A stretch of 64,000 nucleotides of DNA from Imbricaverruca yamaguchii (Eukaryota > Arthropoda > Thecostraca > Neoverrucidae): NCBI GenBank assembly GCA_034440575.1, contig JAOTOL010001551.1, positions 947,501-1,011,500 on the forward strand. The letters are read 5' to 3'. Below the pieces are notes generated by a model. That model was not told the DNA's origin. It was given only the letters and a program-made list of their open reading frames with translations, and searched no databases. Made by a program: the position numbers and the translations under genes. Positions 54,986 through 64,000 of the stretch are shown one piece after another (within the stretch, counting starts at the first letter, position 1; every line of letters starts with the position of its first letter).

Positions 54986-55852
54986 ACGGGTCTCCTCGTG
55001 GCGGCGTGTGCAGCGCCACCGACGGTGTCCGGGCCGGCCGGCCGGCTCCCATTGGTGTCAATCGTCTGCAGTGGGCAGTCTCGCGCGCCGAATGGCCCGT
55101 GCAGCCGAGGGCCACCCGTGCAGCCGACGGCCGGCGGCGGCCAGTGAAAGTGGCCAGTGGCCAGGGTCAATACCCTCCTGCTCACGGCCGGCGGCGCCGC
55201 CACCCCGACAAGTGATCACCGCCTATTGATTAGTGGATGGGGGAAGAGGGGGTCGGCCGCCCGCGACCGTCGGCCGACTGTGCCGCGCCGTTTCCGACTG
55301 CTCGTCGCGCGCCACGCTTGACACGTGCTGTCGCCACGCTTCACCTGGGGTGTGCGCCGTCGGCTCGGGGTGTGTTCGGAGAGGTGTGTTGCGTGCTCTG
55401 GCGAAGGGTGTCGTCTGTGGTGTGGATGTGGTCAGCGAGGTGGGGGGCTCAGCTGGCTGGAAAGCCCGGTCGGCCGTCGCCGTGAGTCTGGGCCGGGGGC
55501 CTGCTGCCTGCTCCCCCTCCGCGCCCAGGAGAAGGGGAAGGGGTTGGTTCGGTGGCGTGGCAGGCGGCGCGTGCGACACAAGCGGCCCCGCTTTGTGCCA
55601 ATGAGTCAGTATTTGAACAAGGATCGGCGACTGTTCAGGGGAGGGGGATATCGTGGGAAGGGGTGGCTGTGTACGGGGCGGATGGGGCCCGGGGCTACGG
55701 TGGCCGTCGCGCCGCCGCAGCAGGGAGCGCTCGTGGATCTGTGGCAACGCGTCTAGCTTGGGGACCTCAGCCGGCCTTGGGATCGATCAGCCGTGACACG
55801 ATCGCTGGCGTGCTGGCGGGATGACGATGAGCTTGACGTCCTGATGAAGAGC
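54986..55852. other. GC-rich, no gene seen
   Basis: Open frames on both strands without recognised domains. Probably intergenic or intronic. Confidence 0.35.
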
Positions 55853-56410
55853 GTTGGGCTATTTTAGGACACGTTCGACTGTCGGATCGCGTCGCCAGCT
55901 TCCCATGCTGATTGGTCGCGGCTGGGTAATGCCGCCAACTTCCCACGCTGATTGGTCGCCGCTGGGTAATGCCGCCAACTTCCCACGCTGATTGGTCGCG
56001 GCTGGGTAATGCCGCCAACTTCCCACGCTGATTGGTCGCGGCTGGTTAACGTCGCCAACTTCCCGTGCTGATTGGTCGCCGCTGGGTAATGCCGCCAACT
56101 TCCCACGCTGATTGGTCGCGGCTGAGCAACGTCGCCAACTTCCCATGCTGATTGGCCGCGGCTGGGTAACGTCGCCAACTTCCCGCGCTGATTGGTCGCG
56201 GCTGGGTAACGTCGCCAACTTCCCACGCTGATTGGTCGCGGCTGGGTAACGTCGCCAACTTCCCATGCTGATTGGTCGCGGCTGGGTAATGCCGCCAACT
56301 TCCCACGCTGATTGGTCGCCGCTGGGTAATGCCGCTAGTGCCGGATTCGAACCTACAATCGTACGATTGGGAGTCGAATAATGTGCTGATTGCGCTCCGG
56401 AGACGGCGCC
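55853..56410 (-). mobile_element. SINE (A/B body) whose central domain has become an 11-copy 40-bp VNTR
   Basis: On the minus strand a tRNA-like head (56410 to ~56340) has AGCGCAATCAGCA and B box GGTTCGAATCC. Then comes GGCATTACCCAGCGGCGACC, AATCAGCGTGGGAAGTTGGC, repeated as a 40-bp unit about 11 times (56335-55891). After the last unit the normal SINE 3' part follows: TTGGCGACG is kept as CTGGCGACG, then GTCGAACGTGTCCTAAAA in place of TTGAATGCGTCGTAAAA. The repeat unit corresponds to the linker plus central domain of the family B SINE. Confidence 0.85.
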
Positions 56411-56889
56411 TTTGCCGTGTTGGTGGGCAGCTTACCATTATCAGGTCCCACTCCGAGTCCTGTTCCCGGTCTCAGTATCAGTCCCAGTCCCAGTCCCAGT
56501 CCCATCAGTCCACCGAGTTTTGTCATCGCCGTTGGGCGGGGTAGGGTTTGAAACGGCGACAACAGGCTGGACGAAGATGTCCGTTTTGGGTGCAGCACCA
56601 TCACACAAGATGGTTATTTGGATATTTGGTTCTTTTGTTTTGTGGTTGTTTAACACCTGCCCACCTTTGTGGTGTTTTCTTTGCACCCACATCGTGTCCT
56701 GAAATAGTTTTGTTGCCTGATGGCATATCATGTAGCTGTAGCCAATGATATATCAGGGGTCTCTCGGAAGAAATAGCATGCGTTCTTGTACGTCGTCTTG
56801 GGCGACGTCCGACTGTGGCTGGAGGTCACAGCTCTGTGGGCAGCTCAGGCAGGACATTTCCTGCAAATACCACCAGCAAATACCCGCCG
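56411..56889. other. no gene seen; CCCAGT hexamers
   Basis: A CAGTCC/CAGTAT hexamer run lies at 56470-56510. Otherwise unique. Confidence 0.4.
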
Positions 56890-57060
56890 AGTATCCGCTG
56901 GTGTTGCTTGTGTGGAACGACCGGGGAGGGTATCCGCCGGTGTCTGTGTGGGACGACTGGGGAGGGTATCCGCTGGTGTCTGTGGGACGACCGGGGGAGG
57001 GTGTCCGCTGGTGCTGTCTGCGGGACGACCGGGGGGGGTATCTGTCTGTGGGAGGACCGG
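56890..57060. repeat. ~46-bp minisatellite, 4 imperfect copies
   Basis: GACCGGGGAGGGTATCCGC recurs about every 45 bp with GTGTCTGTGTGGGACGAC between. A separate 26-bp repeat (GGGTAGGCTGTGCCCACG) occupies 57238-57300. Confidence 0.85.
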
Positions 57061-57312
57061 GGAGCGCAGTGGTATGGCTGAGGTACCTGCCCGACCTCTG
57101 CACCTCCACCGTAATCTCACCGTCTGGGCGTTGGGCATGCTCGATGGGAGTGCGGAAAACGGCGACGACGGCGTGGGCGTACTGGCGACGTTCGGTGTCT
57201 GTTCGGCCCTCCCTGTGGGCTGTGGCCAACGCCTAGCTGGGTAGGCTGTGCCCACGCCCAGCCGGGTAGGCTGTGCCCACGGCTAGCCGGGTGGGCTGTG
57301 CGTTGGGCTGCG

Positions 57313-57472
57313 GATTGGATTGGATTGTGGCTTTACGACGCACTCAGCAGCTGAGGCCATATGGCGTCGCCTGCCTCTCACCATGGCAGGAAGGGCGGGC
57401 ACCGCTGGGAATAGAACCCCGTACCTCTGGCTTGCCAGACGCTCAGCTTAGCCACTGAGCTACCGACGCCCC
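57313..57472 (-). mobile_element. tRNA-derived SINE, family D, copy 2, perfect TSD
   Basis: Same structure as 47754: minus-strand head GGGGCGTCGGTAGCTCAGTG, 3' motif GAGTGCGTCGTAAAGCC and tail AATCCAATCC. The exact 14-bp duplication TGCGTTGGGCTGCG lies at 57299-57312 and 57473-57486. Confidence 0.95.
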
Positions 57473-57486
57473 TGCGTTGGGCTGCG

Positions 57487-57683
57487 CGAACGGTCCGGAG
57501 TCGGGCTGCCTATTGCGGTTGGCGGGAACCACGACAGTCGCCGGCCGGCCGCGGGAGTGACCCGTCTTGACCCGTGACCCGCGGGAGTGACCCGCGCACC
57601 GTCACGCGGCCGCCGCCCCTTTCTCACGCCGCCGCCTCCTCTTCACGCCGCCAGAGCCGAGGTCTGCGACGTCACACACCCTG
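57487..57683. other. GC-rich upstream sequence
   Basis: CpG-rich unique sequence leading into the CRE cluster. Contains a repeated GACCCGCGGGAGTGACCCG-like segment. Confidence 0.35.
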
Positions 57684-57859
57684 TGACGTCATCAGAGCCG
57701 TGTGACGTCACCCACAAACCGGCGCGTCCGGGACGTCACCCGGGAAGTCACGTCATCGTAGCCGCGGGACGTCACCGGTGGACCAGCGCGTCTGAGACGT
57801 CACCCATGGAGTGACGTCATCAGAACGGAGCTGCGCGCGTGTGTGTTTGTGTGACGTCA
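57684..57859. promoter_or_regulatory. cluster of CRE palindromes (TGACGTCA)
   Basis: Four perfect TGACGTCA sites lie at 57684-57691, 57703-57710, 57812-57819 and 57852-57859. Several near-sites (GACGTCACC, TCACGTCA) lie between 57668 and 57800. TGACGTCA is the consensus for CREB/ATF bZIP dimers. The cluster sits 270-450 bp upstream of the candidate coding start at 58132. It may also be a degenerate relative of the ACGTCA array at 62356, so a promoter role is inference. Confidence 0.5.
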
Positions 57860-58131
57860 CGGGAGTGGATGGACTCGAACATCGCGGACTCGCTGTGCAA
57901 GGGACGCGCGCACAACCTGCGGCGACTCGGCGTGGCCAAAGTGGCCCACCGTGATCGGAACAGACACTGGATTACTGGAAGTGACTCGAGTTGAGCCGAG
58001 CTGAGCTGAGGTGGTTTCCGGTGACTCGAAGTGGCCCCTGGATGCATCTGACGACCTGAGGAGGCCTGTGGAGAGACCTGAAGTGACCTGTGGTGCCTGC
58101 GGTGATCTGTGGTGACCCGAGCTGACCGACG

Positions 58132-58233
58132 ATGTCCGTGCCACCCAAGAAGCCTCCCCGCTCGGCCATGGCTTCGCGCGAGGGGACCGTGCCGTCACCG
58201 AAGCCGCACATCCGCTTCGAGGACTCCAACAAG
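58132..58233 (+). CDS. candidate first coding exon, 34 codons, unknown product (partial)
   Basis: The ATG at 58132 has A at -3. The frame reads MSVPPKKPPRSAMASREG and ends KPHIRFEDSNK at 58233, followed directly by GTAATG, a donor-like site, in phase 0. KKPPRS is a basic proline motif of the type bound by SH3 domains; I do not recognise the protein. A 41-codon upstream frame (ATG at 57869, MDSNIADSLCKGRAHNLRRL) would be a uORF if the leader is that long. The upstream CRE cluster supports a promoter. No later exon was found. Confidence 0.42.
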
Positions 58234-58369
58234 GTAATGCGACGCCGCTGGTGCGGGTGGTACTGTGGAAGGGTCAGTTGAACCTCTACCGGTTAGCTCA
58301 TCTACAGACAGCCTGGTGGTGTACATTGATGACCGGTGGTAGCTATTGGTGGGCAGCCATCGGTAACAA

Positions 58370-58590
58370 CTGATAACCACTGGTAGTCAATCGTATCCAT
58401 CATTAGCCAATGCTAACCATCAGTAGCCAATGATAACCATCATTAGCCAAAGATAACCATCATTAGCCAATGCTAACCATCATTAGCCAATGATAACCAT
58501 CATTAGCCAATGATAACCATCATTAGCCAATTATTACCATCAGTAAACATCGTTAATCAATGACAACTGTCGGTAACCAATGGTAACCAG
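58370..58590. repeat. 20-bp minisatellite CATTAGCCAATGATAACCAT
   Basis: About nine imperfect 20-bp units, possibly inside the first intron of the candidate gene at 58132. Confidence 0.92.
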
Positions 58591-58731
58591 CCGACGTCAG
58601 TGTTCGCCCGTCCCGGGCGTATACTGACGTCGGCTCGAATCTGGTGAAATCCGGTGTTCGGCACTGCCTCAGAAAACTGCCACGTCCGGGTTGTACACAG
58701 TCTTTGACAAATCCAACCGAGTTGCACACAG

Positions 58732-58865
58732 GGGACAAGTAGTCTAGGTGTAAGTCGCCCATCTCACAATGGAAAGTTCGAGTCTCGCCCGTCGCTACTC
58801 CTCGTTAGCGGCTAATCGGCGTGAGAGATTGGCGACGCTATCTAACTCAGCGGTCGATGTGATGT
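58732..58865 (+). mobile_element. SINE family A, copy 4 (shortened), long flanking duplication
   Basis: A box TAGTCTAGGTGTAAG, B box AGTTCGAGTCTC, central domain GGCTAATCGGCGTGAGAG. About 20 bases are missing between the boxes. 58700-58731 and 58866-58897 are 32-bp direct repeats (GTCTTTGACAAATCCAACCG onward) with about two differences, unusually long for a target duplication. Confidence 0.85.
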
Positions 58866-58897
58866 GTCTTTGACAAATCCAACCGAGTTGCATTCAG

Positions 58898-59317
58898 TCT
58901 TAGCCAAATCCATCGAAACGTCTCCATCTGGCCATGGGACTTGACCGTAAGACCTTGCAGACTTCTCACCGAAGCCCAAGCTCACCATCCGACCAGGTTC
59001 TCATTTTGGCTTTCAAAGCTTCTGCCGCTTCCAGCGCGTCGCCGGTCTGTTTCTATGCAGGGCTCTGCAGCAGAGCCCCGCATTCCAGTTAACTTTGGTC
59101 ACGGGGGCGCCATTGCCGTCCGCGGGCCCGGAAACCGACAACCGACAAACGCGGACAGCTGAAAACTCGGCTCAGAAATACGGCTGTGCGGCTGCCGTAC
59201 GATTGGACTCTAGATGGCTAATGAGGTGGGGTTTTGCTCGTCGAAGATGTAGTGTGCTTTGGCTGCTCAGTCGAACATGAGATGCGGAGAGTGTCCCGGC
59301 AAAAAAGTTTGCGAGAC
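58898..59317. other. no gene seen
   Basis: Unique sequence, no recognised signal. Confidence 0.35.
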
Positions 59318-59720
59318 TCCACCCTGCAATTGATGCAATATCCACCCTGTCATTCGCGCGTTCTCAACTCTGCGATTCTGGGTGCTGTATGACCAACGCA
59401 GTCGATGCGCCCCTGAGCCCAAATAACGAACCAACTCACTGCGATTCGTGTGACCTCCACCCTGCGTTTCCTGCAATCTCCACCGTGCGATTTATGCATC
59501 TCCACCCTGCGATTCCTGCAATCTCCACCCTGCGATTCATGCAATGTTCACCCTGCGATTCGTGCAATCTCGACCCTGCCATTCGTACGATTCCCAGCTC
59601 CTTGCGATTCGCGCGATCTCCAACCTGCGATTTGTACAATCTCAACCTCGCGATTCTGCAGTTACCTCATTCTAGATTCATTGCGATTTGTGCGATCTCA
59701 ACCTGGCGATTCGTGCATCC
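59318..59720. repeat. ~23-bp minisatellite CCTGCGATTCxTGCAATCTC with mini-retroposon inside
   Basis: About 14 imperfect units containing CCTGCGATT and GCAATCTCCAC. 59380-59435 is copy 7 of the hairpin element (GGGTGCTGTATGACCAACGC, GATGCGCCCC, AAATAACGAACC), inserted within the array. Confidence 0.85.
59380..59435 (+). mobile_element. hairpin mini-retroposon, copy 7
   Basis: The stem CTGTATGACCAACGCAG uses CTG/CAG where other copies use CTAC/GTAG. Flanking CTGCGATTC on both sides could be a target duplication or just the host array. Confidence 0.85.
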
Positions 59721-59988
59721 CGTGGAAACTGGCAGCCGGGGAGCCGCACCAATCTCGCCGCGAGGGCGGGACCGCCTACTGGCTAATTCCACCAGACATG
59801 GGGTACGGTGCATCCTGCCCCTCTCTCTCTCTCCTAGTGCATGGGCGGCCGGTGCACTGGGTCAGTACGTGCCGGGCGACTGTGCACAACCCCGGGATGT
59901 CACTTCGGCCAGCTGACGTCCGCCGCATACAAATGAGGCACATCGGCTGCAGAACTGGCTGTATCACAGGCGTCGTGAGCGCCAGGGA

Positions 59989-60005
59989 GAGAGAGAGAGA
60001 GAGAA

Positions 60006-60074
<69 letters not shown>

Positions 60075-60265
60075 GAGAGACGAGAGACGAGAGACGAGAG
60101 ACGAGAGACGGAGAGACGGAGAGACGGAGAGACGGGAGAGACGGAGAGACGGAGAGACGGAGAGACGGAGAGACGGAGAGACGGAGAGACGGAGAGACGG
60201 AGAGACGGAGAGACGGAGAGACGGAGAGACGGAGAGACGGAGACGGGAGACGGAGAGACGGAGAG
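59989..60265. repeat. (GA)n, GAGAC and (GGAGAGAC)n compound microsatellite
   Basis: GA run to 60073, GACGAGA units to about 60107, then the octamer GGAGAGAC to about 60265. Confidence 0.96.
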
Positions 60266-60292
60266 ACTGTGGACTGGAGTGGACTGGAGTGG

Positions 60293-60343
60293 TTAGTTAT
60301 TAGGGGTTTAGGGCGCATCAACTGCAGTGGTTATACAGCGCCC
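60293..60343 (-). mobile_element. hairpin mini-retroposon, copy 8, between GGAGT repeats
   Basis: The minus strand reads GGGCGCTGTATAACCACTGC, AGTTGATGCGCCC, TAAACCCCTAATAACTAA. The left flank is GGACTGGAGT repeats and the right flank a GGAGT pentamer run (60347-60390), so the duplication is ambiguous. Confidence 0.88.
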
Positions 60344-60390
60344 ATTTTGGAGTGGAGTGGAGTGGAGTGGAGTGGAGTGGAGTGGAGTAG

Positions 60391-61556
60391 ACTAGACTGG
60401 ACAAGGCTGGACTGACGCCAGACTGGACATTCTTGGTGAGATTTTGTGGTGTGATTTTATGCAGCACCGGAAGTTGCGGAAGCCGTGTGGAGAAATAACT
60501 GAGGTAGTACCGTATGAACCTATGTAACGTATGAACGGCATTATTGCGCAGCTGTCCGAATCGAAGAACACTAATAGGCGGAAAAGACCTAATTCGGGGC
60601 GGAATTTTAGGTGATCTGGTCGTTGCATCGATGGTTGTTCCATGCGTTGCAGAACAGGCCTTGTGCATGCACTAATCCTGTTAGCACTTCCAGCTGAGGG
60701 TTGAACGCAAAATTTGTGGAAAACGATGGGTGCAATTCAATTTCACTTTAGGTTTACATTTTGCATCGTGACACAGACAACGACGACCATTTTAGCTGCC
60801 ATATGTTCACATTGACACACAGGCGTAAACAAATAATGTAATGATGCCCCAATATACAACGCTCAGAAGCAAATGCAAGGGCCAGTTTCTTTCCCTCTTG
60901 GCCTAAGTTAACATAAGTTTTGGCTGCAATTTGGGCTGTCTGATTTTACACTGAACCGAATCACGACTTGCTCTTTTGTTCGAATTTGACCTTTCTTGGC
61001 CAGAACCAATCGTCCCCACAACGATACCAATTGGACGTTCTTGGGATCAGACGTGAACATTCAAGTATTCTCGACATTTTCATTTCCCACATTTCATTTG
61101 GGATGGCGTTGGAATCCCGAAGAAGAACTCCTCCTTGAGCAGCATTGTAGGTGACATTTATCAGTAGCATCTGGATAAAAAATAATGGTGTGCCCTCAAT
61201 AAAACCTCTTGAGCTCTCAATAAGACCGATTGCCGTTGAAGTCGACGAATCGGTCAAGTGATTACAAACAAAGATAGAAAACAAAGATTACAAAGGTACG
61301 AGGACCGCGAGCAGTTCCCCCTCTGGCGGTTTGGACTGGCCGCAAAATATGCGGGTACGGGCGATCCAGACACCACGAAACCCACGAGCCGATAACCAGC
61401 CATCAGTCTATTGTGCAGCTATTCCGTAGTTATTGCAGCTATTGTATAGTGGTCTATTGTGTAGCTGTTGTACAGCTATTGTGTAGGTTTAGTTCACTAT
61501 ACGGCAAGCGCATGCCCCGCTCAAAAAAATATTTCCTGAGGTAGACCCGAATTGTA
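60391..61556. other. no gene seen; dispersed match to 10.8 kb
   Basis: 60958-61001 matches 10776-10822. A minus-strand 107-codon frame at 60961-61284 is unrecognised. AGCTATTGTGTAG-type local repeats lie at 61418-61484. Confidence 0.4.
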
Positions 61557-61660
61557 ATGATGTTTCACGATGTAGCCCAACAAGATGTTTCACGATGTAG
61601 ACCCAAGAAGACGTTTCACGATGCAGCCAAACAAAATGTTTCACGATGTAAACCCAACTT
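61557..61660. repeat. ~26-bp minisatellite GATGTTTCACGATGTAGACC, 4 copies
   Basis: Units start near 61558, 61582, 61609 and 61636. Confidence 0.92.
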
Positions 61661-61869
61661 AAATTGCCTTCCAATGCCTGTGCTTGAAGGAAAGGTCAGC
61701 AATGATCAGTATTGCACGTCGTTTCTTTGGATAATTGCCCAGTGTTGTGGGATATCTTTTTTGGTGGAAGGTCGACCGGCGTTATGTTCGTTGTCGAGGG
61801 AAGATGTGATGTGAAAGTTGAGTGATCGATGCTGTGAATACCGGAGCGATACTATTCAGGCGACGGGAC
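61661..61869. other. no gene seen
   Basis: Unique spacer without recognised features. Confidence 0.4.
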
Positions 61870-62215
61870 TGTCAAGGGGGTGGAACTGGGGAAGGGGTGT
61901 TACTGTTGAGGTGTGGCACTGATGGAGGAGTGGTACTGTGGAGAGGGTGGCACTGAGGGAGGGGTAGTATTGCGGAGGGGATGGCGCTGGGGCAGGGGTG
62001 GTGCTATGCAGGGGGTTTGGAGGTGGTGCTGGTGCTATGCAGGGGGTGGTACTTGGGTGGTTCTGTGAGGGGGTGGTACTCTGTAGGGGGTGGCACTGAG
62101 AAGGTGGCACCGTGGAGAGGCTGGCACCGTTTAGGGGGTGCCCGTCCGGTACTGTGCAGAGCGCGGTACTGTGCAGAGGGCGTTACTGTGCAGGGGGGCG
62201 TGACTGTGCAGAGGG
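61870..62215. repeat. G-rich degenerate minisatellite GGGGTGGTACTG
   Basis: Imperfect 14-18 bp units GGGGTGGYACTGNGGAGG. G-runs on the plus strand could favour G-quadruplexes. Confidence 0.85.
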
Positions 62216-62355
62216 GGTGGCCACCAGTTCACCAGGTCAGCGCGTGCATTGCCTCCGCCCGGCTATAGACACGACCGGTTTTTCTCGTTTTCCCCCGGCG
62301 TCGGCGGCCGCGGGACGGCCGCTCCCGAGTCGAAGTCGACTGCTGGGGCCGACTC

Positions 62356-63051
62356 GAGCTCGGACGTCAGCCACAGACGTCAGCCACAGACGTCAGCCAC
62401 AGACGTCAGACGTCAGACGTCAGCTCGGACGCCACAGACGTCAGCTCGGACGTCAGCCACAGACGTCAGCAGCCACAGACGTCAGACGTCAGCCTCAGAC
62501 GTCATCAGACGTCACTGACGTCAGCCGGACGTCAGCCACAGACGCACAGACGTCAGCCACAGACGTCTACGTCAGCTCGGACGTCAGCCACAGACGTCAG
62601 ACGTCAGCTCGGACGTCAGCCACAGACGTCAGCCACAGACGTCAGCCGCAGACGTCAGACGTCAGACGTCAGCCTCAGACGTCAGCCACAGACGTCAGCC
62701 ACAGACGTCAGCCACAGACGTCATACGTCAGCTCGGACGTCAGCCGCAGACGTCATACGTCAGCTCGGACGTCAGCCACAGACGTCATACGTCAGCTCGG
62801 ACGTCAGCCACAGACGTCATACGTCAGCTCGGACGTCAGACGTCAGCCGCAGACGTCATACGTCAGCTCGGACGTCAGCTCGGACGTGCCAGACGTCAGC
62901 TCGGACGTCAGCCACATACGTCATACGCAAGCTCGGACGTCAGCCACATACGTCATACGTCAGCTCGGACGTCAGCCGCAGATGTCAGACGTCAGCCGCA
63001 GACGTCAGACGTCAGCCGCAGACGTCGGACGTCAGCTCGGACGTCAGCCAC
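62356..63051. repeat. ACGTCAG minisatellite (7, 14, 17-bp modules), dozens of ACGTC sites
   Basis: Modules GACGTCA, GACGTCAGCCACA and GACGTCAGCTCG are combined irregularly over ~700 bp. Nearly every module carries ACGTCA, the CRE half-site. Modules with TACGTCA are concentrated at 62720-62980. Confidence 0.95.
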
Positions 63052-63680
63052 GGCGGGCCTCTGGACGGTACACACGAGTGGGGGTGGGAGGGGGGGGGCG
63101 CTGTCACTTTAATGGCATTCGCCGCGGTCCCGGCTGTTATACTGGGGTCGCCGCCACAGAACCAGGAAGGTCATCGAGCCATGTGCGTGGCACTGGAGAG
63201 GGCATTGGACGCAGCACCGGGTGATAGTCCCGTGGCCCCGGCTCTTATACTGGGAACAGCGTTTCTTTTTTTATTTATTTAAAGTTTCACCATATCGCCT
63301 TATATCGCCGTCGCAATATTACCCCGGCTGATGCGAAGTTGGGTTTGGCTGCTTTACGGTATGCATTTTGCGAACCCGGTTTTTCTTCTACCGTTTAAGC
63401 CAGCACTTTTCGCGCTTCAATGCATTTTCTGCCTCGATTTAGAAATCGTGGCCGTAATTGGGAAACTATGATGCAGGATTCCACGCCTCGCCAACCACCC
63501 TCTCACCCGCACCGGCATTGGTTGGCGCGGTGGGCAATCATCCCGAAACTGTGCGGTTTCTGGTCTGATTAGTGTTCAGTCGTGAGCCGAGTGTTACGGG
63601 CTTGCCACTCTTATGTTGTGGACGCTTGCGACACTTCCCTTGTTTCCTTGGCAACGGTCGCTACGGAACACTGCGTTGTC
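63052..63680. other. no gene seen; small diverged duplication
   Basis: CGCGGTCCCGGCTGTTATAC (near 63122) and CGTGGCCCCGGCTCTTATAC (near 63230) are related copies. Otherwise unique. Confidence 0.45.
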
Positions 63681-64000
63681 AATGCAGAGCGGGTAATGCA
63701 GAGCGGGTAATGCAGAGCGGGTAATGCAGAGCGGGTAATGCAGAGCGGGTACTGCAGATGAGGTAATGCAGAGCAGGTAATGCAGAGCGGGTAATGCAGA
63801 GTGAGGTAATGCAGAGAGGGTAATGCAGAGTGGGTAATGCAGAGAGGGTAATGCAGGGGTAATGCAGAGTGGGTAATGCAGAGTAGAGCGGGTAATGCAG
63901 AGTGGGTAATGCAGAGAGGTAATGCAGAGCGGGTAATGCAGAGCGGGTAATGCAGATGGGTAATGCAGGGTAATGCAGAGCAGGTAATACAGTAATGCAG
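63681..64000. repeat. 14-bp minisatellite AATGCAGAGCGGGT, running out of the window
   Basis: About 23 units, regular at the left, with AGAGTGAG/AGAGAGG variants and shortened units to the right. It continues past position 64000. Confidence 0.96.

Noticed and set aside
60961..61284. 107-codon minus-strand frame starting MFSIFVCNHL
   Set aside because: No domain recognised, and its end overlaps a dispersed repeat also found at 10.8 kb.

Overview
This 64 kb window looks like non-coding nuclear DNA from a metazoan, probably an invertebrate; I could not identify the species. The evidence is tRNA-derived SINEs with Pol III A and B boxes, non-LTR retrotransposon (LINE) fragments, a decayed hAT transposase, short hAT-like non-autonomous elements with 8-bp target duplications, eukaryotic splice-donor signals, and no bacterial-style operons. 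Nearly all long open frames are by-products of stop-free tandem repeats.

Layout. 1-12.5 kb: minisatellites (36-bp, 10-bp, 13-bp, 12-bp and 25-bp units), a 5'-truncated LINE RNase H fragment (5166-5831) between repeated segments with a CGAAACGTCAC motif, and a 923-bp element with ~263-bp inverted repeats (11254-12176). 12.5-25 kb: a second LINE 3' fragment (13171-13568), a dead hAT transposase carrying two later insertions (15110-17422), and a candidate first coding exon (20936-21046). 25-31.8 kb: hAT-type MITEs, a 51-bp minisatellite and a SINE-inside-SINE nest. 31.8-49.3 kb: large minisatellites (15, 38, 58, 20, 20, 26, 31, 18, 33 and 30-bp units) with a further small candidate first exon (36005-36043). 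49.3-64 kb: the densest SINE district, a SINE whose central domain has expanded into a 40-bp VNTR (55853-56410), a cluster of CRE palindromes upstream of a candidate first exon (57684-58233), and an ACGTCA-rich array (62356-63051).

Tandem repeats occupy roughly a quarter or more of the window (hand estimate). Two repeat systems stand out. First, four tRNA-headed SINE families (called A, B, C, D here) share a short 3' motif close to TGCGTCGTAAA, which suggests one LINE partner; A and B also share a central domain behind different tRNA heads. Second, a 54-65 bp hairpin element (GGGCGC...GCGCCC plus a TAAC-rich tail) occurs about eight times, begins at nearly the same base each time, and in four copies is flanked by 9-15 bp duplications. 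It behaves as a discrete miniature retroposon.

No complete protein-coding gene is visible. Three short ATG-to-splice-donor segments may be first exons of genes running out of view; their products are not recognised.
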